A stretch of 64,000 bases of DNA, from contig ONSU01000014.1 in assembly GCA_900320545.1 (NCBI GenBank), forward strand, positions 22,534 through 86,533, read 5' to 3'. Positions 42,070-51,670 of the stretch are shown piece by piece (the first letter of the stretch is position 1; the number at the start of each line of letters is the position of its first letter). This DNA is from an uncultured Bacteroidales bacterium. GTDB taxonomy: Bacteria > Bacteroidota > Bacteroidia > Bacteroidales > UBA932. Made by a program: the position numbers and the translations under genes. The notes beneath the pieces are model-generated. The model ran no database searches and was not told the DNA's origin. It saw only the letters and a program-made list of their open reading frames with translations.

Positions 42070-45000
42070 CTACTTCAGGATCGCCTTATACCCGTCGACC
42101 CCGATCCCGGCGAGATCCCGGATGAGGCCCTGCGAGACGGAGACCTGGAACTTCTTGGAATAGAACTGGATGCGGTAATGGGTGACCGGATCGAAGAGGA
42201 AGATGATGAGCGGAGTCGTGCCCTTGTGCGCCTTGACCACCCGGACAAGCGAGTCGTTGAAATTCTTGCCGAGCATCGGGGTCTTGAGGTCGATCTGGAA
42301 ACTCTCCACCCGTTCGGCGGCCACATTCCCCAGAAGGGACATCTTCTTGATATAGATGTCGTAATTAACCTTCTCCGGCTGGTTTTTCTCATCCTTCTTT
42401 CCGAAAAAACGGCCCTTGATCTCACACTCGATGAGCACCTTTTCCAATTCCTTGCAGTAAGGGAGGAAACTCTCGTAATCCTTCCCGAAGAGGGAGAATT
42501 CGTAATTGCCGCTGAGGTCCTCCACTTTTACCTTCGCGTATGGCTTTCCATACTTGGAGGTCTGGGCGGCGACGTGGGTCACGATACCCGCGACACTGAC
42601 CCTGAGCGGCTTGTCCTGCCTGTCTTCCCGGGCGGCGATGAGCGACTGGATGTCCGCCAGCTTCGTATTTGTAAACGTTTCGATCTCGAAAGCATACGGA
42701 TCGAGCGGATGCGAGGACAGATAGATGCCCACGAGCTCCTTCTCGTCCTGGAGCAGCTTCATCTGGTCCTCCTCGCCGGCGAAGAACGGGAGTTCCGGCC
42801 GGTCGGGCGTCAGTTCCTCCATATCCCCGAACAGCGAGGTCGCCGCGTCAAGGGTATCCTTGCGGAAACTGTCCCCGTAAAAATACAGATCGTCGATGAA
42901 GGGCTTGCCGCTCTTGGCGTTCAGGAAGAACTGCGTCCGCCTGATCTTGAAACTGTCGAAAGCGCCGGCCTTGACGAGCGTCTCCAGACTCTTGCGGTTG
43001 ACCACGTCGCCCGTGCGCTCCACGAAATCCCAGACATCCTTGAAGGGCCCGTTCTTATCGCGGTCGGCGATGATCGCCTCCACGATATTGTTGCCGAGAC
43101 TCTTGATGCGGCCGAGACCGAAGCGGACATTGCCGTCGGGGTTGACCGTGAACTGGGAGGAACTCTCGTTGATGTCCGGGCTCAGCACCTCGATGCCGTG
43201 CGCCCGGCAGTCGTCCATCATCACCTTGATCTCGTCCATATCCTTGGCGGCGTTCAGACTGGAGGCGAAGAATTCCGAAGGATAGTGGCACTTGAGCCAG
43301 CCGGTCTGGTAACTGACCCAGGCGTAGCAGGTCGCGTGGGACTTGTTGAAGGCGTACTGAGCGAACTTGACCCAGTCCTTCCAGACCTTGTCGAGGACCT
43401 TCTCGGGGTGGCCGTTCTTAATACCGCCCGCCATGAACTCGTCCTTGAGTTTCATCAGGGTTGAGAGTTGCTTCTTGCCCATCGCCTTGCGGAGCGTGTC
43501 CGCCTGGCCCTTGGTAAATCCGGCCAGCGCCTGTGAAAGCTGCATCACCTGCTCCTGATAGACGGTAATGCCGTAGGTATCTTTCAAGTAGGGCTCCATC
43601 GCCGGCAGGTCGTACTCGATGGCCTTCACGCCCATCTTACGGTCGATGAAGTCGGGAATGTAATCCATCGGACCCGGCCTGTAGAGGGCGTTCATAGCGA
43701 TCAGGTCCTCAAAGCGCTCCGGATGGAGCTGCTGGAGGTACTTCCTCATACCCGGGGATTCAAACTGGAACAGGCCCGTCGTGTCGCCGCGGCCATAGAC
43801 CTCGTAGGTCGCCTTGTCATCGATCGGTATCGCCTCGATGTCGATATCCTTCCCGTAACGCGCCTTGATCAGCCGCAGGCAGTCGTGGATGATGCGGAGG
43901 TTGATCAGCCCGAGGAAGTCCATCTTGAGCATTCCCGCCGTCTCGATGAAATGTCCGTCGAACTGGGACGTGGGTACATTCTCCTCCCCGGTCTCCTTGT
44001 CCTTGCTGAGACAGATCGGCAGATAGTCCGTCAGGTCGCCACGGCCGATGATGGTGGCGCAGGCGTGCATTCCCACCTGGCGGATGCATCCTTCCAGGGC
44101 CCGGGCGTATTGCAGGACCTCCTTGTTGAGATCGGATCCGTTCTCGAGTTCGTTCACGAGTTCCGGCACGAGCCGGTAGCAGTTGGCGAGCGTCACCTTG
44201 ACATCCGTATCCTCCAAACCCGTCTGGAAGGTCTTCATCTCCCCATTCACCTCCTTCTCGACGACCTTGAAGCCGGGCTTCTTCTCGTCGAGTTTGGGAT
44301 TGAAGGGATATTCCTTCATCTTCTTCTCGCTGAGACGGTCGGGAATCATCTTCGTGAGCCGGTTGGACTCCTCGATGGAGACGTGGCTGATGCGGGCGAC
44401 GTCCTTGATGGCGCTCTTGGCGGCCATCGTGCCGAAGGTGATGACGCGGGAGACGTGGCTGGCGCCGTATTTATGCTCCACATAGGCGTGCGCGGCGGGC
44501 AGGTCCTCGAAGTCGACGTCGATATCCGGCATCGAGATACGGTCGGGATTGAGGAAACGCTCGAACAGGAGATTGTATTTGATGGGATCGAGATTGGTGA
44601 TCTTAAGGCAATAGGCGACCACGGAGCCCGCGGCGGATCCGCGCCCCGGGCCCACCATCGAGCCCATCGCCCGGCACGCCGCGATGTAGTCCTGCACGAT
44701 GAGGAAGTAGTCCGGGAAGCCCATCCGGCTGATGGTCTTGAGTTCGAAATCGATGCGTTCGGACTGCTCGGGGGTCAGGGTCTCCCCGTACCGGACGTGC
44801 GCGCCCTGATAGGTCAGGTGGCACAGGTAGGCCACCGAATGGCAGAAACCGTCGCCGCGGTAAGTCCCGTTCTTGTCGCAGCGGCCGGCGTCGATCACCT
44901 CCTTGTACTGCTCCTGATACTTGTCGATCTCCTTCATAAAGGCGGGATCGATCTCGTACACCGGGAGGATCGGATCCTTCTGGATGTTGTACTTCTCAAC

Positions 45001-45849
45001 CTTGTTGCAGATCTCCATCGTATTTTCCAGCACCTCGGGATGGTCCGGGAACAGGGCGGCCATCTCCTCTTCGGTCTTGAGGTATTCCTGCTGGGTATAG
45101 CGGAGGCGGTTCTCGTCGTCGACGAATTCGTTGGTCGTGAGGCAGATCAGCCGGTCGTGCACCGGACCGTCCTCCTTCTTGACGAAGTGGACGTCGTTGG
45201 TCGCGATGACTTTCACGCCGTGCTTCTCCGCGAGTTCGAAGATGCACTTGTTGACGACCAGCTGGGTATGGTAGACGCTGATGACCTTCTCGTAGGCGGC
45301 TGGCGGCAGACCCGCCACCTCCGTCTTGTGGAGCATCACTTCCAGATAATAGTCGTCTCCGAACACCCGCTTGTGCCACTCGATGACCTCGTCGGCCTTC
45401 GCCATGTCCCCGGCCGTGATGGCGCGGGGAAGTTCTCCGGCGATGCACGCCGAAGAGCAAATCAGTCCTTCGTGATACTTCTCGATGACCTCGTGGCTTA
45501 CCCTCGGGCGGTAATACATTCCCTCGAGATGCGCCGTCGAGACGATCTTGACAAGGTTCTTGTAGCCCTGGTAGTTCTTGGCCAGGAGAATGAGGTGGTA
45601 ATACCCCTTTTCCCTTACGCGGTGATCCCCTTTGGATACATAGATCTCGCAGCCGATGATCGGCTTGACGGTCGTATTCTTTTCCTGGGAACGCAGGAAA
45701 AACTCCATCGCCCCGTACATGTTGCCGTGGTCGGTAATGGCAAGGGCGGGCATTCCCAGTTCCTGGGCGCGGGAGAAAAGATTCTCGATGGAGGAAAGAC
45801 CATCGAGAATGGAATACTGTGTATGTACGTGAAGGTGTACGAAGGACAT
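42070..45849 (-). CDS. dnaE: DNA polymerase III subunit alpha
   Basis: 1259 residues. N-terminal PHP domain (FVHLHVHTQYSILDG, ITDHGNMYGAMEF), then the C-family polymerase core with GPGRGSAAGSVVAYCL and the metal-binding MPDIDVDFED, the YQEQVMQLSQ helix and KSHATCYAWVSYQTGWLK. An OB-fold tRNA_anti-type domain lies near the end (RVSVAGIVTHVAAQTSKYGKPYAKVKVED). This is the replicative polymerase subunit of the DnaE1 type. It starts nine bases after the DUF4923 gene, so it is probably co-transcribed with it. Confidence 0.97.
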   Translation of the reverse strand: MSFVHLHVHTQYSILDGLSSIENLFSRAQELGMPALAITDHGNMYGAMEFFLRSQEKNTTVKPIIGCEIYVSKGDHRVREKGYYHLILLAKNYQGYKNLVKIVSTAHLEGMYYRPRVSHEVIEKYHEGLICSSACIAGELPRAITAGDMAKADEVIEWHKRVFGDDYYLEVMLHKTEVAGLPPAAYEKVISVYHTQLVVNKCIFELAEKHGVKVIATNDVHFVKKEDGPVHDRLICLTTNEFVDDENRLRYTQQEYLKTEEEMAALFPDHPEVLENTMEICNKVEKYNIQKDPILPVYEIDPAFMKEIDKYQEQYKEVIDAGRCDKNGTYRGDGFCHSVAYLCHLTYQGAHVRYGETLTPEQSERIDFELKTISRMGFPDYFLIVQDYIAACRAMGSMVGPGRGSAAGSVVAYCLKITNLDPIKYNLLFERFLNPDRISMPDIDVDFEDLPAAHAYVEHKYGASHVSRVITFGTMAAKSAIKDVARISHVSIEESNRLTKMIPDRLSEKKMKEYPFNPKLDEKKPGFKVVEKEVNGEMKTFQTGLEDTDVKVTLANCYRLVPELVNELENGSDLNKEVLQYARALEGCIRQVGMHACATIIGRGDLTDYLPICLSKDKETGEENVPTSQFDGHFIETAGMLKMDFLGLINLRIIHDCLRLIKARYGKDIDIEAIPIDDKATYEVYGRGDTTGLFQFESPGMRKYLQQLHPERFEDLIAMNALYRPGPMDYIPDFIDRKMGVKAIEYDLPAMEPYLKDTYGITVYQEQVMQLSQALAGFTKGQADTLRKAMGKKQLSTLMKLKDEFMAGGIKNGHPEKVLDKVWKDWVKFAQYAFNKSHATCYAWVSYQTGWLKCHYPSEFFASSLNAAKDMDEIKVMMDDCRAHGIEVLSPDINESSSQFTVNPDGNVRFGLGRIKSLGNNIVEAIIADRDKNGPFKDVWDFVERTGDVVNRKSLETLVKAGAFDSFKIRRTQFFLNAKSGKPFIDDLYFYGDSFRKDTLDAATSLFGDMEELTPDRPELPFFAGEEDQMKLLQDEKELVGIYLSSHPLDPYAFEIETFTNTKLADIQSLIAAREDRQDKPLRVSVAGIVTHVAAQTSKYGKPYAKVKVEDLSGNYEFSLFGKDYESFLPYCKELEKVLIECEIKGRFFGKKDEKNQPEKVNYDIYIKKMSLLGNVAAERVESFQIDLKTPMLGKNFNDSLVRVVKAHKGTTPLIIFLFDPVTHYRIQFYSKKFQVSVSQGLIRDLAGIGVDGYKAILK

Positions 45850-45858
45850 ACGGAAATG

Positions 45859-46521
45859 CTACTGTTTTGCGAGTTTGAAGCCGATTTTCATATTGTCATA
45901 GCCCTCGCCGAGACTGGTGATGGTGCCGAGCGTCGAGGAAGATTTGCCCAGGACGGAAACGACTTTCTTGAAGAAGGTCAGCAGTTTGTTGGCGGGGAAT
46001 ACCATGTTGGCGCCGGTCAGGGTGGAATCGAGGTTGCCGGTCATCGAGAGGAACTGCATCACCTTGCCGAACTGGAGGGTGACGGTCTTCTCCTCCTGGC
46101 CGACGGTGTAGGTGCCGCTGAGGGGGAAACTCTTGATGTAGCAGACGAAGGTGCCCTGCGCATTGTTCTCGCCCGGGGTGAAGACGAAGGTGAAAGCGCC
46201 CGGGGTGAGGCCGAACTGCTGGAGACGCTCGTCGATCTTGGCCTCGATGCCGGAGGTGACGGCCGTGCCCGCGAGGTTCTGGAGGGCGCCGCCCTCCGAA
46301 TTGGAGACGCTGATGGCGACACCGTTATAAACGTATGTGCCATTGAGACTGATGGGCGCGGAATAGACGGTCCCGGCAAGCGAGTTGACGAGGTTGCCGA
46401 TGGTGGCGCCGGCGGCGGTATTTCCCGATCCGCCGAGGAGGCTCTGAAGGAGTTGCGCGTTCGCATTGGTGCCCGCAAGCAGCATCGCGGCGCTGACAAG
46501 GATAACGGTAATCTTTTTCAT
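45859..46521 (-). CDS. DUF4923-like lipocalin-type secreted protein
   Basis: 220 residues from ATG 46521, giving a signal peptide (MKKITVILVSAAMLLAGTNANAQ); the longer upstream frame only extends over the ThiL-like gene's tail. LLQSLLGGSGNTAAGATIGNL, LNGTYVYNGVAISVSNSEGGALQNLAG and TLTGANMVFPANKLLTFF are typical of this Bacteroidales-specific family with a lipocalin-like barrel. Function unknown. Lies between the ThiL-like gene and dnaE on one strand. Confidence 0.75.
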   Translation of the reverse strand: MKKITVILVSAAMLLAGTNANAQLLQSLLGGSGNTAAGATIGNLVNSLAGTVYSAPISLNGTYVYNGVAISVSNSEGGALQNLAGTAVTSGIEAKIDERLQQFGLTPGAFTFVFTPGENNAQGTFVCYIKSFPLSGTYTVGQEEKTVTLQFGKVMQFLSMTGNLDSTLTGANMVFPANKLLTFFKKVVSVLGKSSSTLGTITSLGEGYDNMKIGFKLAKQ

Positions 46522-46572
46522 TTTTATTTGTCTTAATTTGTGTAAAATTACAAAAAAATCCCCAATTCCCAA

Positions 46573-47547
46573 CTATTCTTCCTCTTTCCATCCCTGCGCG
46601 CGGATGGGGAGTTCCACCCCCTCCGGCGTAACGCACACGGCGCCAACCTCTTCTTGCGCAAGGTGACCGATGATATCGAAAGTCTGGAACTCGCGGCGGA
46701 ATTTTTCCGCGGCGAGGATGGGCACGGTGAAAAGTAGCCGGCAGTCGTCGCCGCCGCCGAAAGCCGCCGATACCGGGTCGATGTCGAGCCGCTTGCCGAG
46801 TTCGAAGGAATTGCCCTCGAAGGGAATCTTATCCGCGTAAATCTTGACGCCGAGGCCGGTGTCACGGGCGAGCCGCTTCGCCGCATCCGCCAGCCCGCGT
46901 CCCACGAAATACCCCGCCGAGGGATATATATCCTCCTTTTCCAGATGAGAAACGATGTCGGGCGAAAGGTCGGGCTTGAGGTAGTCGCCGATGATCATCC
47001 GGTATTTTTCCAGGTCCTGGAAATGCCGCTCCAGCGCCTGCATCCCGAGATAGGCGGCACCAAGGTTGCCCGAGATGCAAATCAGGTCCTTGCTCCTGGG
47101 CTTCGGCCGGCGGACGACCGTGAGTTTGGGCGTCTCTCCGACCGCGGACAGGCCGACGGCAAGGCCGTTGAGCGACGGCGCCAGGTCGAGGGCGACATCC
47201 GCATAGCCGTGCTCCGAGGCCGCCGTGACGATGCCGGTCCAGAGGTCCCTGATGTGGGTGAAATCCAGCTTGGAGGAGATGCCGAGACGAACCGACAGCG
47301 TCTTAGGCCGTGCGAGAGCGGCATAGAGCTGCCCCGTCACGACGGTCGCGCATTTGTAACCGAGGTGCTTCAGGGGAAAATATTCGAGATTGAAATCCAT
47401 CCCCTCCAGAAACATCGCGGACGCGTTGAAAACGCTCCCGCCGCTCCCCTCGAATCCCAAATCTTCCTTCCTCCGATACTTCGACACCGCATACAGCGCC
47501 TCCACCGCCTCTACCCTTCCCAGATCAGCAAATCTTTTTTCTTCCAT
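46573..47547 (-). CDS. AIR-synthase-related/ThiL-like protein with degenerate motifs
   Basis: 324 residues from the ATG at 47547 (MEEKRFADLGRVEAVE). The overall pattern is that of thiamine-monophosphate kinase relatives: FLEGMDFNLEYFPLKHLGYK, LGISSKLDFTHI, LICISGNLGAAYLGMQ and FGGGDDCRLLFTVP. The usual DDAAV block appears as FNASA, and the GGDT(S/T) block of ThiL as ALDLAPS. Both normally bind Mg-ATP, so activity may be altered. True ThiL makes thiamine diphosphate from thiamine monophosphate. The assignment is to the superfamily only. It reads away from the EEP gene across a 91-base divergent region. Confidence 0.65.
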   Translation of the reverse strand: MEEKRFADLGRVEAVEALYAVSKYRRKEDLGFEGSGGSVFNASAMFLEGMDFNLEYFPLKHLGYKCATVVTGQLYAALARPKTLSVRLGISSKLDFTHIRDLWTGIVTAASEHGYADVALDLAPSLNGLAVGLSAVGETPKLTVVRRPKPRSKDLICISGNLGAAYLGMQALERHFQDLEKYRMIIGDYLKPDLSPDIVSHLEKEDIYPSAGYFVGRGLADAAKRLARDTGLGVKIYADKIPFEGNSFELGKRLDIDPVSAAFGGGDDCRLLFTVPILAAEKFRREFQTFDIIGHLAQEEVGAVCVTPEGVELPIRAQGWKEEE

Positions 47548-47609
47548 ATTCTGATACGTCATTCCCGAACCTGTTCCGGGAATCTCTTTTCAATTTTCTA
47601 CAAATTTAC

Positions 47610-47617
47610 TAATTTTG
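47610..47617 (+). promoter_or_regulatory. -7 box upstream of the EEP-family gene
   Basis: TAATTTTG fits TAnnTTTG and lies 21 bases before the start codon at 47639. No certain -33 element. Confidence 0.4.
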
Positions 47618-47638
47618 TCTCTTGTAATTATTGACACT

Positions 47639-48490
47639 ATGAAAAAAATTCTGATTTCCATCCTGGCGGTTCTCACAGCCGCCCCCGCGTTCAACCTTTC
47701 CGCCCAGAAGCAGAAAGATCCCGCCTCCATCACCGTCATTTCCTATAACATCCGGCACGGCAAGGCCAAGGACGGCACCAACTCCTGGCAGTTCCGCGCG
47801 ATGACTTCCCCGATGATGATCGAGGACCAGAAGCCCGACGTCCTCGGATTCCAGGAGGCCCTGGGGGATCAGATCAAATTCATCAAAGAATACACGAAGG
47901 GCTACGCCTACATCGGCGTCGGACGCGACGACGGCAAGGACAAGGGCGAGCAGATGGGCATCCTTTATAATAAAAAGAAGATCGCCCTCGTCAAATGGGG
48001 CACCTACTGGCTCTCCGAAACCCCCGACAAGCCGTCCTTCGGCTGGGACGCCAAGTGCCGCCGCACCGCCACCTGGGCCCTTTTCAAAGACAAGAAGAGC
48101 GGGAAGAAATTCTTCTATGTCAACACCCATCTCGACCATGTCGGGGTCGAAGCCCGTTCCAAAGGTCTCAGGCTGGTCCAGGACAAGATCGCCGCGATGA
48201 ATCCGAAAGGCTGGCCGCTCATCCTGACCGGCGACTTCAACATCACGCCCGACAATCCGGCCATCGCCGAACTGGACAAGACGATGAAGAGCGCCCGCGA
48301 CGTCGCCGCAAAGACCGACCGTCACGGCTCCTTCAACGGCTGGGGCAAGAGCAATCCCGAGCCGATCATCGACTACATCTACTTCTCGGGATTCAGCCGC
48401 TGCGCCTCCTTCGAGACCATCACCAAGGAGTACGGCGAGCGCAAATTCATCTCCGACCACTACCCCATCAGGGCCACGCTGGAGTTCTAG
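47639..48490 (+). CDS. Secreted endonuclease/exonuclease/phosphatase (EEP) family protein
   Basis: 283 residues; start at ATG 47639 giving a signal peptide (MKKILISILAVLTAAPAFNLSAQ). EEP fold motifs in order: ISYNIRHG (Asn), DVLGFQEAL (metal Glu), NTHLDHVG, LTGDFNITPDNPAI (Asp and Asn), IDYIYFSG and the final SDHYPIRATLEF (Asp-His). All catalytic residues are present. Relatives hydrolyse phosphodiesters in nucleic acids, lipids or sugar phosphates; in Bacteroidetes the secreted forms are mostly untested. Monocistronic, ending at a strong terminator. Confidence 0.88.
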   Translation: MKKILISILAVLTAAPAFNLSAQKQKDPASITVISYNIRHGKAKDGTNSWQFRAMTSPMMIEDQKPDVLGFQEALGDQIKFIKEYTKGYAYIGVGRDDGKDKGEQMGILYNKKKIALVKWGTYWLSETPDKPSFGWDAKCRRTATWALFKDKKSGKKFFYVNTHLDHVGVEARSKGLRLVQDKIAAMNPKGWPLILTGDFNITPDNPAIAELDKTMKSARDVAAKTDRHGSFNGWGKSNPEPIIDYIYFSGFSRCASFETITKEYGERKFISDHYPIRATLEF

Positions 48491-48509
48491 CGGACCCCGC
48501 TGCAAAAAA

Positions 48510-48545
48510 GAGGCTTCCGTACATCGCTGTACGGAAGCCTTCTTG
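48510..48545. terminator. Terminator between the EEP gene and the EF-G paralog
   Basis: GAGGCTTCCGTAC pairs with GTACGGAAGCCTT around a six-base loop, followed by a T-rich stretch on the plus strand and preceded by six A (T on the minus strand). It can serve both converging genes. Confidence 0.85.
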
Positions 48546-48564
48546 TTTCCGGAAAGGGTAGGAC

Positions 48565-50703
48565 TTAGTCCTCTTCCTCCTCCTGTGCGGCGTACTCGGC
48601 GAGGAGCTTGGTCTGCACGTCGGCGGGTACCTGGACATACTCGGCGAACTTCATCTGGAAGGTCGCGGAACCACCGGTGAGCGAGCTCAGGATGGTGGAG
48701 TAGCGGTACAGCTCGGCGAGCGGAACGCGGGCGTGAAGCACCGTGAAGCCCTTGTCGGTATCCTGGTTCATGATCATGCCGCGACGGGTGTTGAGGTCGC
48801 TCATGCAAGGACCGACATAGTCGTTCGGCGTGATGATGTCCACGTTGTAGATGGGCTCGAGGATCTTCGGACCGGCGTTGCGGAAGGCCTCCTTGAAGGC
48901 GTTGCGGCCGGCGATGATGAAGGCGATTTCCTTGGAGTCCACGGGGTGCATCTTACCGTCGTAGACGTAGACGCGGATGTCGCGGGCGTAGGAACCGGTG
49001 AGCGGGCCTTCCTCCATCTTGGACTTGATACCCTTGAGGATGGCGGGCATGAAGCTCAGGTCGATCGAGCCGCCGACGACGCAGTTGTAGAACTCCAGCT
49101 TGCCGCCCCACTCGAGGTCGGTGATGTCCTGGCTCTTGAAGTTGAAGACGGTGTCCTTGCCGTCGATCTTGAAGTTGCGCGGGGCTTCCTCACCCTCGAC
49201 GTACGGGCAGACCAGGAGGTGAACCTCACCGAACTGGCCGGCGCCGCCGGACTGCTTCTTGTGACGGTACTGGGCCGTGGCGATCTTGGTGATGGTCTCA
49301 CGGTAAGGAACCTTCGGAGCGTAGAGCTCGATGTTCTGCTTGAACTCGTTGGTCACTCTCCACTTCACATAGTTGATGTGCTGCTCGCCCATACCGCTGA
49401 GGATGGTCTGGCGGAGTTCCTTGGAGTACTCGACCGTGATGGTGGGATCCTGGGCCGCGATCTTGTTGAGGGCGTCGCCGACCTTGGCCTCGTCGTTCTT
49501 GTCGACGGCCTTGACGGCGCAACGGTACTTGGCATCGGGGAAGACCATGTGCTTGATGGCGTCCACGCCGCTCTGGGCGAGGGTGACGTCGGTCTTGCCG
49601 GCCTTGAGCTTCATCGCGCAGCCGATATCACCGGCGCTGAGCGAGGAAACCTTCTCCTTCTTGGCGCCCGCGACGGCGTAGATGGCGCTGAGGCGCTCGC
49701 CGTTGCCGGTCTCGGGATTGACGAGGTCGGCGCCCTCGTTGAGGGTACCGGACATCACCTTGAAGTAGGAAACCTCACCGAGGTGCTGCTCGACGGCGGT
49801 CTTGAAGATGAAGATCGAAGTGGGAGCGGCCGGGTTGCAGACGACTTCGCCGCCCTCGACGGTCTCGGCTTTGGTGCCGAGCGGGGAAGGGACGACATTG
49901 ACGATGAACTGCATCAGGCGGCGGACGCCGATGTTCTCCTTGGCGGCCACGCAGAAGACGGGAATCGTCTCGCCCTTCACCAGGCCGGCGCGGAGACCTT
50001 CGCGGATCTCGTCGGTGGTGAGCTCCATCGTGTCGAAGAATTTCTCCATCAGTTCGTCGGAACCTTCGGCGGCCTTCTCCATCAGTTCGGCGCGGAGTTC
50101 CTCGGCCTCGTCGGCGTAGGCGGCGGGGATGTCGAGCTCCTCGTTCTTGCTGTTGTAATACTTCATCGTGATCACATCCACGAAGCCCTCGAGGTTGAGG
50201 CCCGGGTTGACGGGGAACTGGCACAGGACGGCCTTCTTGCCGAACTCCTCGTTGATGGCGGCGCGGACGCCTTCCCAGTTGGACTTGTCGTGGTCGAGCT
50301 GGTTGACCGCGATGATCATCGGCACGCCGTACTGGTCGGCATAGCGGGCGAACAGGGTCGTACCGACCTCGATGCCGGCCGAGCCGTTCATCACCATCAC
50401 GGCCGCGTCGACGACCTTGAAGGCGGAAAGGGCGCCGCCGGAGAAATCGTCGGAACCCGGAGCGTCGATGAAGTTGATCTTGGTGTCGCCGATCTCGGCA
50501 TAAAGGGGCGTCGCATTGATGGACTTCTGGTTCGTCTGCTCGAACTCGGTGTTGTCGGAGACAGTGTTCTTGTCCTCAACCGAGCCCCTGCGGTCAATAA
50601 CCTTGCCTTCGAAGAGCATCGCTTCGCTGAGCGTAGTCTTGCCGGAATGGGAACTTCCCAGAAGGACCACGTTGCGGATGTTTTGGGTTTGGTAATTCTT
50701 CAT
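48565..50703 (-). CDS. EF-G paralog, EF-G2-like, with altered GTPase motifs
   Basis: 712 residues with the five-domain layout of elongation factor G. The P-loop is GSSHSGKTT. G3, normally DTPGH, reads DAPGSDDF, so the catalytic His is Ser. G4, normally NKxD, reads NQLD. Domains III-V are conserved (QSGGAGQFGEVHL, ILKGIKSKMEEGPL, NTRRGMIMNQD). The C terminus is acidic (AQEEEED). Bacteroides thetaiotaomicron has an EF-G2 reported to promote translocation without GTP hydrolysis during carbon starvation and gut colonisation; this protein has the same kind of changes. It is probably not the main FusA, which normally lies in the str operon. Transcribed alone. Confidence 0.85.
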   Translation of the reverse strand: MKNYQTQNIRNVVLLGSSHSGKTTLSEAMLFEGKVIDRRGSVEDKNTVSDNTEFEQTNQKSINATPLYAEIGDTKINFIDAPGSDDFSGGALSAFKVVDAAVMVMNGSAGIEVGTTLFARYADQYGVPMIIAVNQLDHDKSNWEGVRAAINEEFGKKAVLCQFPVNPGLNLEGFVDVITMKYYNSKNEELDIPAAYADEAEELRAELMEKAAEGSDELMEKFFDTMELTTDEIREGLRAGLVKGETIPVFCVAAKENIGVRRLMQFIVNVVPSPLGTKAETVEGGEVVCNPAAPTSIFIFKTAVEQHLGEVSYFKVMSGTLNEGADLVNPETGNGERLSAIYAVAGAKKEKVSSLSAGDIGCAMKLKAGKTDVTLAQSGVDAIKHMVFPDAKYRCAVKAVDKNDEAKVGDALNKIAAQDPTITVEYSKELRQTILSGMGEQHINYVKWRVTNEFKQNIELYAPKVPYRETITKIATAQYRHKKQSGGAGQFGEVHLLVCPYVEGEEAPRNFKIDGKDTVFNFKSQDITDLEWGGKLEFYNCVVGGSIDLSFMPAILKGIKSKMEEGPLTGSYARDIRVYVYDGKMHPVDSKEIAFIIAGRNAFKEAFRNAGPKILEPIYNVDIITPNDYVGPCMSDLNTRRGMIMNQDTDKGFTVLHARVPLAELYRYSTILSSLTGGSATFQMKFAEYVQVPADVQTKLLAEYAAQEEEED

Positions 50704-50777
50704 TGCTTTTATAGAGTTAATTTTAATTTCAACAGCCTACAAAAATAACCATAAAAGCGATAATTTGCAAGCGTCCC

Positions 50778-51011
50778 TCATAGTTTGACATCAAAATTGT
50801 TCAAAAGGAAGACTTTGTAACTCTCGCGGAAACTCTCGATCATTTCGTCGCCGGTAAATCCGGTTTCCCGTTCGACGAGTTTTCCGAGCGCGGCTTCGTC
50901 CGCCCCGAGCAGGAGGCAGGCGACGTGGAAGGAAACGGCGGGGTTCACATAGAGCATTCCGTCGGTCATCAGCGCAATGAAGCGGTCGTAATCTTTTTGT
51001 GTCTTTGTCAT
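50778..51011 (-). CDS. Small conserved-looking protein, 77 residues
   Basis: MTKTQKDYDRFIALMTDGML opens an all-helical, acidic protein ending in FLLNNFDVKL. It has a normal start and lies between the EF-G paralog and an XRE regulator, divergent from the latter. No family recognised. Base use matches neighbours, which supports coding. Confidence 0.55.
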   Translation of the reverse strand: MTKTQKDYDRFIALMTDGMLYVNPAVSFHVACLLLGADEAALGKLVERETGFTGDEMIESFRESYKVFLLNNFDVKL

Positions 51012-51209
51012 TTTCGTCGTGTTTTTCTCTCCGGCAAAGTTGAGACGGAAAATTCACAATTCCGACAGTCGGGGCGCAGATTTTTATGTTTTTTGAATAA
51101 ATTCGCTGTTTTTTGAATAATTGTAACGATTTTCGTGACATTGTAAAGATTTCTTTAACACTTTTCATTCACTTTTCCGTTTACTTTTGTCCGTTAGAAT
51201 TCGGTAATT

Positions 51210-51644
51210 ATGATGGACGAAAGCGAGATCAGGCAGAATATCAAGACGATTCGGGAGCGAAGAGGATTTACCCAGGAGCAGATGGCCGACGCCCTTCACA
51301 TCGCCCGCGGAACGTATAGCAACCTGGAGAAGGGAAAGGTGAGGATCATCAGCGACAATGTCCGCGCGCTGGCTCCCCTGCTCGGGGTTACGCTGGAAGA
51401 ACTGCTGCTCGGATTCGAGCCCGACCGGGAAGCCTCCGTCCATCTCAGGGAAGCCGCCGAGGATTATGACGCCAGATACCGTGCGATGCAGAAAGAATAT
51501 GAGGGGAAACTCGCGGACCGGTCCGCGGAAGCGGCGGATCTGCGGGAATTGATCGGGTCCCTGAAAGCGACCATCCGGTCGCAGGACGAAATCATCGCGA
51601 TGCTCAAGCGCCGGATTTCCGAGAAGGACGCTTCGGAAAACTGA
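51210..51644 (+). CDS. XRE-family helix-turn-helix regulator with a C-terminal coiled coil
   Basis: 144 residues. Residues 5-65 form a Cro/C1-type [41 protein letters not shown] and [10 protein letters not shown]. Residues 78-140 are a heptad-like coiled coil, probably for dimerisation. A TACTTTTG box (51182-51189) lies 20 bases upstream. It is followed 26 bases later by rnhB, so both may share a transcript. Target genes unknown; the 77-residue divergent gene is one candidate. Confidence 0.85.
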   Translation: MMDESEIRQNIKTIRERRGFTQEQMADALHIARGTYSNLEKGKVRIISDNVRALAPLLGVTLEELLLGFEPDREASVHLREAAEDYDARYRAMQKEYEGKLADRSAEAADLRELIGSLKATIRSQDEIIAMLKRRISEKDASEN

Positions 51645-51670
51645 TTTTTCTTCGTACCTTCGCAGATACT

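Noticed and set aside
43723-46536. 937-codon plus-strand frame opposite dnaE and the DUF4923 gene
   Set aside because: It crosses two real minus-strand genes and their spacer, which a real gene would not do, and has no motifs.
48733-50748. 671-codon plus-strand frame opposite the EF-G paralog
   Set aside because: Antisense shadow of a conserved gene, rich in repeated Leu, Asp, Val and Gly without motifs.
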